DNA of 64,000 nt, from the NCBI RefSeq assembly GCF_003288845.1, contig NZ_NHYN01000005.1:1-64000 (forward strand). Reading direction: 5' to 3'. The DNA is from Helicobacter monodelphidis (GTDB taxonomy: Bacteria > Campylobacterota > Campylobacteria > Campylobacterales > Helicobacteraceae). A program made the translations under genes and the position numbers. Below the pieces are notes generated by a model. It saw only the letters and a program-made list of their open reading frames with translations, was not told the DNA's origin and made no database searches. This document shows positions 1 through 9,105 of the stretch, piece by piece; the first letter of the stretch is position 1, and every line of letters begins with the position of its first letter.

Positions 1-1503
1 TAATGAGGAAGCTTGAGTATTTGAACCCTGTAAAAGTCGTTGAATAGTGCTTTCTAATTCTTTAGATTTACTTTCTAATTCTTGTGCAAAACCTGCGGAT
101 ACTCTTAGCATTTCTGCAATAGAGTCTCCAAGTTTATTCACGCCATTTTCTAAGCCTTGTGCATCTTGAATTCTTAATGTAAAGTCATTATTTTCATAGG
201 AATGGAAAACTTGGGCTGCTCTTGAGAGATCATTGCCGACCATTTGAAAAAGAGCTTCAGACATCTCATTAAGTGCAAGTCTAATTTTTTGTATCTGTGG
301 ATTATAGCTTTCTTGAACGATTGTTTTACCAAAACGTCCTTCTTTTGCTTCTTGAACGATGTGCACAACTTCCCCAACTAACAAGGAGTCAGCCTCTAAA
401 CCTTTATTCGTAATTTGAATATTTTTATTAATCATTTCACCCATATTAGAGAATTCATCTTTAGAGGTAATAGGAATTAGGTTGACCGATTCTGTGCGAT
501 GATTAATGTATTCAAAAAAGTTTTTTAATCCATCTTGTATAGCCTTAACTGGCTTCAAATAAAATGTCATAATCACATAAAGCACTAAAATAGAAATTAT
601 TCCCATAATGACCATTAATGCAAGATTGATATAGAAAATCTCTGTCGCTGGTTGGCTAATTTCTGCAGGTGATGTGGTGGCACAAATTGTGTATCTTGCC
701 CCACTTTCAATAAAGTCACATACTGAAATACGATCCATCTTATCTTCAATTCTTAAATAATGGAGAGGCACCAATGTTCCATTTGCTCTAAGAAGAGAAT
801 CGATATTGGGAATATTTGGGTCTTTTTTTAGTAGTAATGTTTGATCTGAAGATGCAAAAATTGTTAAACTATTATCATAAATGAAGACTCTGTTTGAAAA
901 ATTCTCAACTTGTCGCTGAATGTTAGTAACTGGTAAATCAATCCCTAAAATTCCTATTAATTTTCCATCTTTTATCAAAGGAATGGCATAAGTAAAACAG
1001 GGTAATTTTGTTTCAGAATCAACATAAATATCGCTTACAAATAAACCATTGTTGCTTACTGCACCTTGATACCATGGTCTTGAGCTAGCCATATAAGAGC
1101 TATCACCTCCATAAACACGATATAAGCTATCTTCCGGTGTACTTGTATCCGAGACAACCATTTTTCCACTAGGAAGTCCAATGAAAGCTGCCAAAAACTG
1201 TCCCCCTTCCTTGAATGGACGCAAATGAGGACCAACACTCGCAATGAATGCTTCTTCAGAGTTTAATTCTGAAGTAGGTTTTTGCAAAATTAATTTTTGT
1301 AAATCAGAAATAGCTAATAAATTGTCTCTTTCAAAATCACCAATATTTGACTTTAACAACCGAACATCATTAATTGTAGACTTTAAAACTTCATCAATCA
1401 ATGCTTCTTTGCTAAACACGTATGAGGTGATCCCCAAAACAATCATTAAAACTAGGGTAGTAAAGCCAGCAATGAGTGCTAGCTTAATTCTGATACTGTT
1501 CAT
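1..1503 (-). CDS. Methyl-accepting chemotaxis protein with dCache sensor (3' part cut off by window edge)
   Basis: Membrane chemoreceptor that would pass ligand signals to CheA/CheW; 501 codons are visible and the frame is still open at base 1. A first membrane segment (about residues 8-28) is followed by a long periplasmic region with the pattern Y-x4-R-x-W-Y at Y137, R142, W144 and Y145, plus a later GILGID. This resembles the amino-acid-binding dCache_1 signature, so an amino acid ligand is an inference. A second membrane segment (about 285-308) leads into a HAMP-like stretch and helical coil. The conserved signalling tip lies outside the window. The ATG at 1503 is preceded by AAGGAG, and minus-strand TATAAT at 1553-1548 is a candidate -10 box. 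Confidence 0.9.
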   Translation of the reverse strand, partial: MNSIRIKLALIAGFTTLVLMIVLGITSYVFSKEALIDEVLKSTINDVRLLKSNIGDFERDNLLAISDLQKLILQKPTSELNSEEAFIASVGPHLRPFKEGGQFLAAFIGLPSGKMVVSDTSTPEDSLYRVYGGDSSYMASSRPWYQGAVSNNGLFVSDIYVDSETKLPCFTYAIPLIKDGKLIGILGIDLPVTNIQRQVENFSNRVFIYDNSLTIFASSDQTLLLKKDPNIPNIDSLLRANGTLVPLHYLRIEDKMDRISVCDFIESGARYTICATTSPAEISQPATEIFYINLALMVIMGIISILVLYVIMTFYLKPVKAIQDGLKNFFEYINHRTESVNLIPITSKDEFSNMGEMINKNIQITNKGLEADSLLVGEVVHIVQEAKEGRFGKTIVQESYNPQIQKIRLALNEMSEALFQMVGNDLSRAAQVFHSYENNDFTLRIQDAQGLENGVNKLGDSIAEMLRVSAGFAQELESKSKELESTIQRLLQGSNTQASSL

Positions 1504-1704
1504 TTTTGGACTCCTTGTTTTTTAAGCTTTTATTAATGCCCGATTAAATTATAAATTCATCTAGCAGTTTAGCTGAATCATTAAAAGTAATTTCTCTCAA
1601 CAAAGCTTATTAATAAAATTCGCATTGTAGCATAAATTTTTAGTAGTGCACACACGGTTTTATGAAAAATGGGCATTTTCAATCTATTGGAGCTTATGTT
1701 TAAG

Positions 1705-2241
1705 CTAAAATTCAGATTTTAAGAATTTCCAAAAAGAACGTTTATCATGTTTAAGAGAACGTGTCATCATCAAGCTTTGTTCATAAAAAACAAATAATGA
1801 GAGAGTAATACCGATGGCGATAGCAAGAGTGATAAAGGTTGTTGTAAGAAGATTCTTCATCATTTCAACCAAATATACAACAGCCTTGTTTGCGTCTTTA
1901 TTTTGAAAAAATGCTTCAAAAGAAAGGATGGTTTGATATGCATACATTCCTGGAATCATTGGAATAACGGCAGGTAAAGAGATAATTTCTGCAGGAACCC
2001 TAAGCATTCTTGCAAAAAATAAAGCACTAAATCCAACAAATAAAGAGGCAATAAAAGTTGCAACAACGATATTAAAAGATAAAAAATAGAGTAGATAATA
2101 ACGCAAACCAAAAACAATTGCTGCTAAGAATGCTGTTGTAATAACCGTTTTTATAGGTGGTTTAGCGATACAGGCAAATCCTAATGTTCCTAGAGCAGCA
2201 AAAATAGCCTCTTGAAAGGATTGGAAGAATTCAGCCCACAT
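1705..2241 (-). CDS. Split ThrE/YjjB-like exporter subunit (DUF3815 type)
   Basis: 178-residue hydrophobic protein with about five membrane segments. Phrases such as VPAEIISLPAVIPMIPGMYAY are typical of the C-terminal half of ThrE-type threonine/serine exporters, which many bacteria encode separately as YjjB; in E. coli YjjP-YjjB is linked to succinate export. It overlaps the 3' end of the YjjP-like gene by 11 bases, so the two are probably one transporter made by coupled translation. The substrate cannot be told from sequence. It is the last gene of a minus-strand run that starts with the ZorA-like channel. Confidence 0.8.
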   Translation of the reverse strand: MWAEFFQSFQEAIFAALGTLGFACIAKPPIKTVITTAFLAAIVFGLRYYLLYFLSFNIVVATFIASLFVGFSALFFARMLRVPAEIISLPAVIPMIPGMYAYQTILSFEAFFQNKDANKAVVYLVEMMKNLLTTTFITLAIAIGITLSLFVFYEQSLMMTRSLKHDKRSFWKFLKSEF

Positions 2242-3082
2242 TCAAAATCCTTATTAAATATAAGTTTAAATACATTCCTGCAGCAATACAGGCAATAATA
2301 ATCCCTGCATCAATCCCACGCGAAATACCTGTGAGAATGTGCGAATCTAAAATATCTAAAGTGGCATTGATAAAGTGAATTCCCGGTATTAAAAAGAGTA
2401 CGGAGGCAGCAATGGCGATATCTAATGTTTCTGTACTTAAAATTTGTTGAAATAAGGATGCAAAAAATGAGACCATAAATGCAGAAATAATTGCTAATAA
2501 ACGCATATCTAATTTGATGCGTATGAAATACTCACGAAAAATAAGTGTTAGTGTGGTTGAAAATAATACAATCATAAAGGATTCTATATCTCCACCAAAA
2601 ATTTTACATAAAGAAGCGTTAGATAAGGGAACAAAACATAATTCTTGCAAAATATTTCTTTTTTTGAGTTGGATGATTTGATTAAATTCTTGTAATAATT
2701 CAGTAAAAGGAGTTTTTTCATCATGTACTTTCCAGCTTAAGGCAGATAGTTTTACAATTGCCCCAAAATTCAAAGGCATAGGTGGACTTGAAAGCACATA
2801 AGTTGAAGCTAAATTCAAGTTTGGCGTACTGAGAGTTAATGTAATATTGCGAAAAAAGATGGAAATATGAACATTGTATCCATAAGCATTACCAATTCGC
2901 ACAACACAACGTATAATTCTCGCAGAGTATGCTCCAAAGCCAAATAAGTAAATCGCATATTTTAGTAAAAAATGTGCAAGTTGTTCAATTTCTTCTACCT
3001 GTTTTGTTTTTGTGCATTCTTGTGTGGGTTTAGAGGGAATAGCTTTTGGATTAATACTTATTTCTTGTGCTTTATTGTTCAT
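2231..3082 (-). CDS. Split ThrE/YjjP-like exporter subunit (DUF1212 type)
   Basis: 283-residue partner of the YjjB-like protein. A cytosolic N-terminal domain of about 170 residues is followed by some five membrane segments in the C-terminal 120. The segment FLIPGIHFINATLDIL carries the PG-x-x-x-x-N-x-x-D pattern of ThrE/YjjP proteins. The family exports small amino acids or dicarboxylates; which applies here is unknown. Its start lies inside the end of the ZorB-like gene (bases 3072-3082 shared), which suggests translational coupling to that gene. Confidence 0.8.
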   Translation of the reverse strand: MNNKAQEISINPKAIPSKPTQECTKTKQVEEIEQLAHFLLKYAIYLFGFGAYSARIIRCVVRIGNAYGYNVHISIFFRNITLTLSTPNLNLASTYVLSSPPMPLNFGAIVKLSALSWKVHDEKTPFTELLQEFNQIIQLKKRNILQELCFVPLSNASLCKIFGGDIESFMIVLFSTTLTLIFREYFIRIKLDMRLLAIISAFMVSFFASLFQQILSTETLDIAIAASVLFLIPGIHFINATLDILDSHILTGISRGIDAGIIIACIAAGMYLNLYLIRILNVG

Positions 3083-3848
3083 TTTTTGTACCTTTTTTAA
3101 ACTCTTTCTCTAAACTCTTCTGGATTTCCTCATTCAGATTATTCTCTTGACTTACATTCAAAATTTGTTCAATTTTTTGTTTGCTTTTTGTAATTGTGCG
3201 GAATTCTACACGACGCGAAAGCATATCGTTTTCTAAAGGTTTTGAGAAAGAAAGCCCATTTGCTCGTAACACACTGATAAGCCACTCCCTATCTTTAGCG
3301 ATTTGAGGTAAAGAAAAGCAGTATTGAAGTACGGAAAATGCTCTTGCTTGACTTAAAGAAGCATTCTCCAAATAACGTTCCGTAATTTGGCTAGATGCTT
3401 TCCATTCACTAGAAGTATGCCCTTCAATACGGATTTCTTCAATATGGTTGCGATATTTTGGGCTAGAAAGAATCGCAATATAACGTGGAAAGAAAGAATC
3501 TAAAATTTGCTTGAATCTTTCCCTCATTTCTCCTTCACCTGCTCCAAATAAGACATCGGGTTCGCGAAAACGAATCGTATTTCCCTCATCAATGAGGGCA
3601 TTCCATTGCTTTAAATCTTTACTAAACTCTTTCATTAAATCCACATACAAGGCAGATTCTAGGTCATAATGCTCTTGTGCGATGAGGCTCATTTTATCGC
3701 TTAGTTTTTTTAGCTCTTCATTACTTTTTTCTAGCTCATGTCGTGCATTGTTTGAAATTAACATATAAGAGGCAGTGATGAGTAAAAAAATCATCATTAA
3801 TCCTGCCATCATATCAGAAATACTAATCCATTGACTATCTCTTTGCAT
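3072..3848 (-). CDS. zorB: ZorB/MotB-like OmpA-domain stator protein
   Basis: 258 residues. One N-terminal membrane helix (about 12-31) carries an Asp (D12) in SDMMAGLMMIF, where MotB/ZorB proteins hold the ion-carrying Asp. A linker coil follows, then an OmpA/MotB peptidoglycan-binding domain with IEGHT at 141-145, LSQARA at 165-170 and RRVEFR at 212-217. It lies 12 bases downstream of the ZorA-like gene, the usual ZorA-ZorB arrangement. Such pairs form a proton-driven rotary motor in the inner membrane; in Zorya defence they trigger ZorC/D/E effectors. None of those effectors is visible here, so the defence role is an inference. MotB, PomB and ExbD fit the whole protein less well. Confidence 0.68.
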   Translation of the reverse strand: MQRDSQWISISDMMAGLMMIFLLITASYMLISNNARHELEKSNEELKKLSDKMSLIAQEHYDLESALYVDLMKEFSKDLKQWNALIDEGNTIRFREPDVLFGAGEGEMRERFKQILDSFFPRYIAILSSPKYRNHIEEIRIEGHTSSEWKASSQITERYLENASLSQARAFSVLQYCFSLPQIAKDREWLISVLRANGLSFSKPLENDMLSRRVEFRTITKSKQKIEQILNVSQENNLNEEIQKSLEKEFKKGTKNEQ

Positions 3849-3860
3849 TCATTTCTCCAC

Positions 3861-6389
3861 TTAATTGCGATTACCCATAAAATCACTAATACGGCGTAAA
3901 AACCATTCATAATCACCTTTGAATCCATCTGTGAGGTGAGAGAGGGATTCATCTAGTTTTTGTAGAGATTCTTGTAGGTTTTTATTGATTTGTGAAGCAG
4001 AATTTAACTCATTTTGTAAAGAGGAATTCACCTGTGCAATCATCGCACTCACTTCCTCTTTATTATGCAAAATATCCTGATTTGTTGTAAGAATATTGGC
4101 TGCGATTGCTTTTTGGAGATTCTGCACTTCTGAAAGAATTTGTACGCTTACTTCTTTGGGAATATTTGCACTTTCCTGCATTGCACCTTTTAAGGAGGCA
4201 ATATAATCTGCAGTGATGCGTTCCATGGATTGATGGGATAGTTCTTGTAATGTTGTGATTTTATTTGAAATGCTTGAAATGTTAGATTCCATAATAGCTA
4301 ATGAAGAATGGTTATATTCATCACTACTTTTCTTCATCTCCATAATCATATCGCTAAAAGCCTTTTTGAGGGATTCTCTCACTTCCGCCACACCTTGACT
4401 GATACCATGTTGCAACATATTTAGATGACCAAGTAAATTTTGCAATAAGTCATTAAAGCCAAGAGAGAGTCGGCGATAATCTTCAAGCCCTGTATCAATA
4501 GCATTTTTTTGTTCTTGTTTCCATTCATTTAGAGAACGTGTGAAGAATTCTTTTGTTTGTGTCCCAACACTTTCTAAAAAAGCCCGATTTTGTTTCACCA
4601 TTGCATTTGCTCCAGCAATAATACCTTCTTTTGCAATGCGTTGTTGTTCTTCGATAAATTGTTGTTGGGCAGTGAATAGCAACTCTCTTTCTTTGCCTTC
4701 TTTCCGTAAATGTTCAAGTAGAATAGATGAATCTTGACTTAGTTTTTCCTTAAATGATTGGGTTGTTTGCATTAATTCTGTGTTTAAGTGTGAATTGAAG
4801 TTTTTTAAATCACTGCGTAAATTCTGCATTGTGTGCGTTAATTCTTGTTGTAAATTTTCTTGTAGATGATTCACACCATTTCCAATATTTTGAATCACAT
4901 TAGAAAATTCACCTCCAATTTCTTGAAAATTTTCTTTTACACTCTTTGTGTGGTTTGAAATCAGCTGTTCTAGGGCTTCGCTACGATTTTTGAGTAATTC
5001 CTCACTATGGGCGATGGATTCTTGTAATTGTTTTGCGCTATTTTTAGAGAGGTTCTCCAAATTTTCCCGTAAATGTAAAAAGCTCTCTTCCCCCGTTGTT
5101 TGTAAAGCGGCAATACCTTGCTTAAATTCTCCACTTTGGGTATTCATATTTTCAATGAATAAGGCAGAATCCTCCTGAATTTGTTGATTTAGATGCCGAT
5201 AGATACCAATTACTTCACTATTAAAATGTTCGCTAAATGCATGAAAATGCGATTGCAAATTAGTTATAATATCACTGCTTTGTTCTCCGATTCTTAAAAT
5301 GCGTTGTTTAAGAGTCTCTTCGCTCTCATTAAATGCGTTCTTTAAAATTGCTTCAATCTCTCTTGAAGTATTGACTGAAATCTCAAAGCTTTGCTTACAA
5401 GATTCAAGCATATCCTCTGCATTTTTCTTTAAGCCTGCAAAACTCTCTAAGCTATGAAATAAAACTTCTCCCTCTTGTCTTGTTTGTTGAATCATCTCTC
5501 CTAATTGATTGAAGAATGTTTGTGTTTGATGGTGGTGTTCTGTGATGCGACTCAATGTATCACCACTTTTTTCTATTGCTATCACAGCTTGTTTTAAGGT
5601 TTCTTGGCTTGTTTCAATGCTTTGCTGATAATGCTCTTGCCAAGTTAACATTCTTCCAACCGCTATATTTAATTCTTTAAAATTTTCTCCAAACTGATTA
5701 TTCAAGTTTGTATTAAAATTCTTAATCACTTCTGCTAGAGTTTCAACCAAATGTTCGCTTGCCCCCTTCGCAAGTTCTTCAACACTTTTTTTTAATGTTT
5801 GTGAGAGTGTTGCAAATTCGTTTTGGAGCTGTGTGCTTAAGAGTTGATGTTGGTGATTTAGGCATTCAATTAATGTGCTAGAATGTGTTTTTGTCATTTC
5901 TTCTAATGCGAGATAATGTTCTTTTCTACCTTCATTTAAAGCCTCAATATTGTGTTTTTGGGTATTTAAAGCATCAAGAATTTGGGGAAGAATTTTTAAT
6001 TCTTTTAAATCTTGTAAGTATGTCAAGTCATCAAATTTTTGTAATTGTAAAGAAAATTGATCTGCTGAATCCTGCTGATTCACTTTGCCTTTTTGTAAAA
6101 TTGAAAGTGCAATAGAAATACCCATACCGACAATGGAGGTGTAAAAAGCAACCTTTAAACCTTCCAAAAGTAAGGGAATAGAATCTTGAATATTCAATGT
6201 ATTAAAACCAAATAAGCCCACAAAAATTCCAACAAAAGTCCCTAAGACTCCTGTGCTCATAATGATGGATTTAAAATCACGATGTCTTGGCGTATTAAAA
6301 CTTTTGTAGTCTACCCATGCTAAACTAAGCATAAGCAGGGTAAAAATGGCATTCAATATGCTCCCAAAGTAATTTTCCAAAAATTCCAT
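3861..6389 (-). CDS. zorA: ZorA-like MotA/TolQ-family channel with very long coiled-coil tail
   Basis: 842 residues. Three membrane segments lie near the N-terminus (about 9-26, 42-61, 77-98) with GVLGTFVGIFVGLFGF and LLEGLKVAFYTSIVGMG, the core of MotA/TolQ/ExbB channels and especially of ZorA. The remaining 740 residues are almost wholly helical, rich in Glu, Gln, Lys, Leu and Asn, and predict one long cytoplasmic tail. ZorA tails form a rod that passes the signal of envelope disturbance inward. A strong AAGGAGG precedes the ATG. The gene heads a four-gene run with ZorB-like, YjjP-like and YjjB-like genes and diverges from truB. No ZorC, D or E follows. An unrelated MotA-type motor remains possible. 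Confidence 0.7.
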   Translation of the reverse strand: MEFLENYFGSILNAIFTLLMLSLAWVDYKSFNTPRHRDFKSIIMSTGVLGTFVGIFVGLFGFNTLNIQDSIPLLLEGLKVAFYTSIVGMGISIALSILQKGKVNQQDSADQFSLQLQKFDDLTYLQDLKELKILPQILDALNTQKHNIEALNEGRKEHYLALEEMTKTHSSTLIECLNHQHQLLSTQLQNEFATLSQTLKKSVEELAKGASEHLVETLAEVIKNFNTNLNNQFGENFKELNIAVGRMLTWQEHYQQSIETSQETLKQAVIAIEKSGDTLSRITEHHHQTQTFFNQLGEMIQQTRQEGEVLFHSLESFAGLKKNAEDMLESCKQSFEISVNTSREIEAILKNAFNESEETLKQRILRIGEQSSDIITNLQSHFHAFSEHFNSEVIGIYRHLNQQIQEDSALFIENMNTQSGEFKQGIAALQTTGEESFLHLRENLENLSKNSAKQLQESIAHSEELLKNRSEALEQLISNHTKSVKENFQEIGGEFSNVIQNIGNGVNHLQENLQQELTHTMQNLRSDLKNFNSHLNTELMQTTQSFKEKLSQDSSILLEHLRKEGKERELLFTAQQQFIEEQQRIAKEGIIAGANAMVKQNRAFLESVGTQTKEFFTRSLNEWKQEQKNAIDTGLEDYRRLSLGFNDLLQNLLGHLNMLQHGISQGVAEVRESLKKAFSDMIMEMKKSSDEYNHSSLAIMESNISSISNKITTLQELSHQSMERITADYIASLKGAMQESANIPKEVSVQILSEVQNLQKAIAANILTTNQDILHNKEEVSAMIAQVNSSLQNELNSASQINKNLQESLQKLDESLSHLTDGFKGDYEWFLRRISDFMGNRN

Positions 6390-6500
6390 ATTGCCTCCTT
6401 AATGAAATGTTATCTTAACAAAAAAACGCCACTTTTTGCAAATCATTTTTTAATATTTTTAAGGTTACAATTTTGCGTTATAAAACTCAAAAGGAGGAGA

Positions 6501-7358
6501 ATGCAAGGAGAAATTTTTGCTGCCTATAAGCCGATTTTTGAAAGTTCTAATCATTTCTTGGGACGCATAAAAAGAATTTTTGGCGTAAAAAAAGCAGGGT
6601 TTAGCGGGACACTTGACCCCTTCGCAAAAGGCGTTTTATTGGTTGCCACAGAGGGATATACACGGCTTTTACCTCATATTTGCGTAGAACCTAAATGTTA
6701 TCGTGCAACTTTATGGTTAGGGGCAAAGAGTCAATCGCTAGATATTGAAAATATTGAATCAGTTACCTGCATTCCACCTTTTTCTTGGTGTGATATTCAA
6801 GAGTCGACACAACAAATTCAAGGAGTAATGACTTATACACCACCTATATTTAGTGCAAAAAAGATTCAAGGGAAACGAGCGTATATGCTTGCTAGAGAAG
6901 GCAAGGAAGTGGTGTTAGATTCTATTCAAATGCAAATTTTTTCTTTCAGGATTATCCACTATATTCACCCTTTTTTAACCTTTGAAGTTGCTTTAAGTAA
7001 GGGTGGCTATGTACGTTCTATTGGGCAAATGATTGCGAATCGTTTGAATGTCTCTGGGGTGTTGAGCAGTTTAGAACGTTGTTACGAAGGTGAAATTTTT
7101 ATAAAAAATCATCCAGAAAAACAAATTTTGCAAAAAATTTCTATTGTTAAATTAAATCCTCTTAAATTGATAAAATACCCTATTTTAAGTGTTCCTAACT
7201 TGAAAGAATCATTTTTAGAAGGAAAAAAATTGAAAAAATCTGATTTAAATGTGGACTCTACCGGATGTTTTATAGTAGAATTTGAGGATTTTTTTTCTAT
7301 AATACGGGTAGAAAAATCAGAGGTTAAATATCTTTTAAATAGGATTGAGAAATGTTAA
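6501..7358 (+). CDS. truB: tRNA pseudouridine(55) synthase TruB
   Basis: Converts U55 of the tRNA T-loop to pseudouridine. The 285-residue product has the catalytic motif GFSGTLDPFAKGVL with Asp39 as nucleophile, and later KGGYVRSI typical of TruB. The frame is open 99 bases further upstream, but the ATG at 6501 directly follows AAGGAGG and gives the usual family start, so I chose it. The stop overlaps csrA by 7 bases. truB-csrA-ispE-smpB-exbB-exbD is the order I recall from H. pylori. Confidence 0.95.
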   Translation: MQGEIFAAYKPIFESSNHFLGRIKRIFGVKKAGFSGTLDPFAKGVLLVATEGYTRLLPHICVEPKCYRATLWLGAKSQSLDIENIESVTCIPPFSWCDIQESTQQIQGVMTYTPPIFSAKKIQGKRAYMLAREGKEVVLDSIQMQIFSFRIIHYIHPFLTFEVALSKGGYVRSIGQMIANRLNVSGVLSSLERCYEGEIFIKNHPEKQILQKISIVKLNPLKLIKYPILSVPNLKESFLEGKKLKKSDLNVDSTGCFIVEFEDFFSIIRVEKSEVKYLLNRIEKC

Positions 7359-7645
7359 TTTTAGCAAGGAAAGAGGACGAAAGCATTGTTATTGGTGATG
7401 AAATTGTCATTAAGGTTGTTTCTATTGATAGGGGAACTGTGAAGCTTGGGTTTGAAGCACCTTCGCGGTTTGTTATTTTGCGTGAAGAATTACGGCAAAT
7501 GGTGGCGGATAAAAACAAACAATCTATCAGTGGAAATGAAATAGCAAACGAGAGCTTAGGGCATTTGAGCAAAATTCTTCCACATAAAAATGGAACGCCA
7601 CATGTAAAAATCCCTAATGTGCCACAAAAAAATAAAGGAAAATAA
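7352..7645 (+). CDS. csrA: Carbon storage regulator CsrA, with long C-terminal extension
   Basis: RNA-binding regulator that blocks or stabilises mRNAs by binding GGA motifs; in Campylobacterota it acts on flagellin synthesis and stress genes. MLILARKEDESIVIGDEI and the downstream VKLGFEAP are classic CsrA. The core ends near residue 55, so at 97 residues the protein carries about 40 extra residues, Asn/Lys/Pro-rich and probably disordered; from memory the H. pylori form is about 76. It overlaps truB and is followed after 3 bases by ispE. Confidence 0.95.
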   Translation: MLILARKEDESIVIGDEIVIKVVSIDRGTVKLGFEAPSRFVILREELRQMVADKNKQSISGNEIANESLGHLSKILPHKNGTPHVKIPNVPQKNKGK

Positions 7646-7648
7646 AAA

Positions 7649-8434
7649 GTGGAATGGGATTCTTTTGCAAAAGTCAATATTTTTTTAAAAATTACAGGCA
7701 AGAATCAAGAGGGTTATCATCTCTTATTTTCGCGTTTTTTGCGTGTGGATTCTTTGTTTGATACCTTGAGTCTGAGAGAGGGTGCAAAAGAATTTTGTGT
7801 AAGCTTTGAAGGAAGTGGTGATTTTGTGCAGTTGTCTAAAAAAAATACGATTCAGACTGCAAAAGAAGCCTTAGAGCCTTTTTTGTCTGTAGCACAAAAA
7901 GAGGCCTTAAATCATCTCCATATCCATATTTTTAAGCGCATTCCAATGGGTTCTGGATTGGCTGGAGGAAGTTCTAATGGAGCAACATTTATGCGTATGG
8001 TGCAAGAGTATTTGAATATTCAACTAGAAGAATCTGTTTGGATTCAAATTGCAAAGAAAGTTGGGGCTGATGTACCATTTTTTTGGAGTAGGTTAGAAAG
8101 TGCGAATGTTCAAGGAATAGGGGAAATTCTTGAACCTTTTACAGAGGAAGTACCAGAGCTAGAGATTTATACACCGCCTGTTTTTTGCAATACAGCAAAT
8201 GTTTACCGGCACTATAGTGAATATTTTTTGCCTAAGCAAGTTTTTGATACACATTTGTTGCAGACTTGGGGAAATAAAAAAAGTGAAGAAATTTTAAATG
8301 GTTTTTCGGATTTATTTGAACTAAATGATCTTGCTCGTAGTGCTTTTTCACTTTATGAAGAATTAGAAGACTATCGTGAAGATGGATATTTTTTTAGTGG
8401 GAGTGGGAGTAGTTTCTTTCGCTTGAAGGCGTAG
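7649..8434 (+). CDS. ispE: 4-diphosphocytidyl-2-C-methyl-D-erythritol kinase IspE
   Basis: Phosphorylates CDP-methylerythritol in the non-mevalonate isoprenoid pathway. The 261-residue protein starts with the GTG at 7649 ([13 protein letters not shown]), preceded by AAAGGAAA. It has the GHMP-kinase ATP loop [14 protein letters not shown] near residue 105, KVGADVPFF near 145 and a C-terminal [10 protein letters not shown]. Spacing to csrA is 3 bases and to smpB 2 bases, so it sits inside one operon. Confidence 0.95.
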   Translation: MEWDSFAKVNIFLKITGKNQEGYHLLFSRFLRVDSLFDTLSLREGAKEFCVSFEGSGDFVQLSKKNTIQTAKEALEPFLSVAQKEALNHLHIHIFKRIPMGSGLAGGSSNGATFMRMVQEYLNIQLEESVWIQIAKKVGADVPFFWSRLESANVQGIGEILEPFTEEVPELEIYTPPVFCNTANVYRHYSEYFLPKQVFDTHLLQTWGNKKSEEILNGFSDLFELNDLARSAFSLYEELEDYREDGYFFSGSGSSFFRLKA

Positions 8435-8436
8435 AG

Positions 8437-8946
8437 ATGGTTGAAAATAAATTATTAGCAAAAAATAGTAAAAGTAATAAACAAGTAAATCCTAAAAAGA
8501 AGATTGTTGCAACTAACAAAAAAGCAAGGTTTGATTATTTTATCTTAGAGACACTGGAGGTGGGAATTGAATTAAAGGGGAGTGAAGTTAAGGCTTTAAG
8601 GGCGGGGCGTGTAAATCTTAAGGATAGTTTTGTACGCGTAATGCGGAGCGAACTTTTTTTGCTGAATGCACATATTTCATTTTTAGAAACAACTTATGTA
8701 CATTTTAAGCCTAATGAAAGGCGGGCGAGAAAATTATTGGCACACAAAAAGGAAATCCACAAGCTTTTGGGCGAAACTTCCACAAAGGGACGCACGATTG
8801 TTGCATTATCCATCTATTTTAATGCAAGGAATCGTGCAAAAGTAGAAATTGCCTTAGCGGAAGGAAAAGACTTGCATGATAAACGCGAAACAATCAAACG
8901 CAGAATTGCGGACAGGGAGGCGAGAGCTGAGCTGAAAAGATACTAA
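8437..8946 (+). CDS. smpB: SsrA-binding protein SmpB
   Basis: Binds tmRNA and brings it to stalled ribosomes for trans-translation. The 169-residue protein has the core [24 protein letters not shown] and the basic tail [22 protein letters not shown] Lys/Asn-rich leader of about 20 residues precedes the normal start of the fold ([11 protein letters not shown]); no better internal start is seen. The tmRNA gene itself is not in this window. Confidence 0.96.
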   Translation: MVENKLLAKNSKSNKQVNPKKKIVATNKKARFDYFILETLEVGIELKGSEVKALRAGRVNLKDSFVRVMRSELFLLNAHISFLETTYVHFKPNERRARKLLAHKKEIHKLLGETSTKGRTIVALSIYFNARNRAKVEIALAEGKDLHDKRETIKRRIADREARAELKRY

Positions 8947-8964
8947 TGGATAAAGGTGGGGGTA

Positions 8965-9105
8965 ATGTATTTTGAGATTATTTTTGCAACAATCTTGACT
9001 TGTGTGGTTTGTTATCTTCTTTTTAAAAAACAAAGAAGGGGAAGGGAGCGGACTAAACAGATGAATATAATTAACAATGTTAGTTTTAAACGGGTTAAAA
9101 AGTAA
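8965..9105 (+). CDS. Small single-helix membrane protein upstream of exbB
   Basis: 46-residue product, MYFEIIFATILTCVVCYLLF followed by a very basic tail. One membrane helix covers about residues 3-20 and the tail stays in the cytoplasm by the positive-inside rule. GGTGGGGG lies just upstream of the ATG, and the stop overlaps the exbB start (TAATG), which supports real, coupled translation. Function unknown; the position suggests an accessory of the ExbBD complex. Confidence 0.6.
   Translation: MYFEIIFATILTCVVCYLLFKKQRRGRERTKQMNIINNVSFKRVKK

Noticed and set aside
1244-1525. 93-codon plus-strand frame inside the chemoreceptor
   Set aside because: It is antisense to an excellent chemoreceptor gene and shows no family or ribosome site.
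4540-5178. Cysteine-rich plus-strand frames within the zorA-like gene
   Set aside because: They arise from antisense of Gln/Glu-rich coiled-coil codons; composition is that of a shadow frame.
3072-6389. Flagellar stator MotA-MotB
   Set aside because: MotA has four membrane segments and no 740-residue helical tail; the pair fits ZorAB better.
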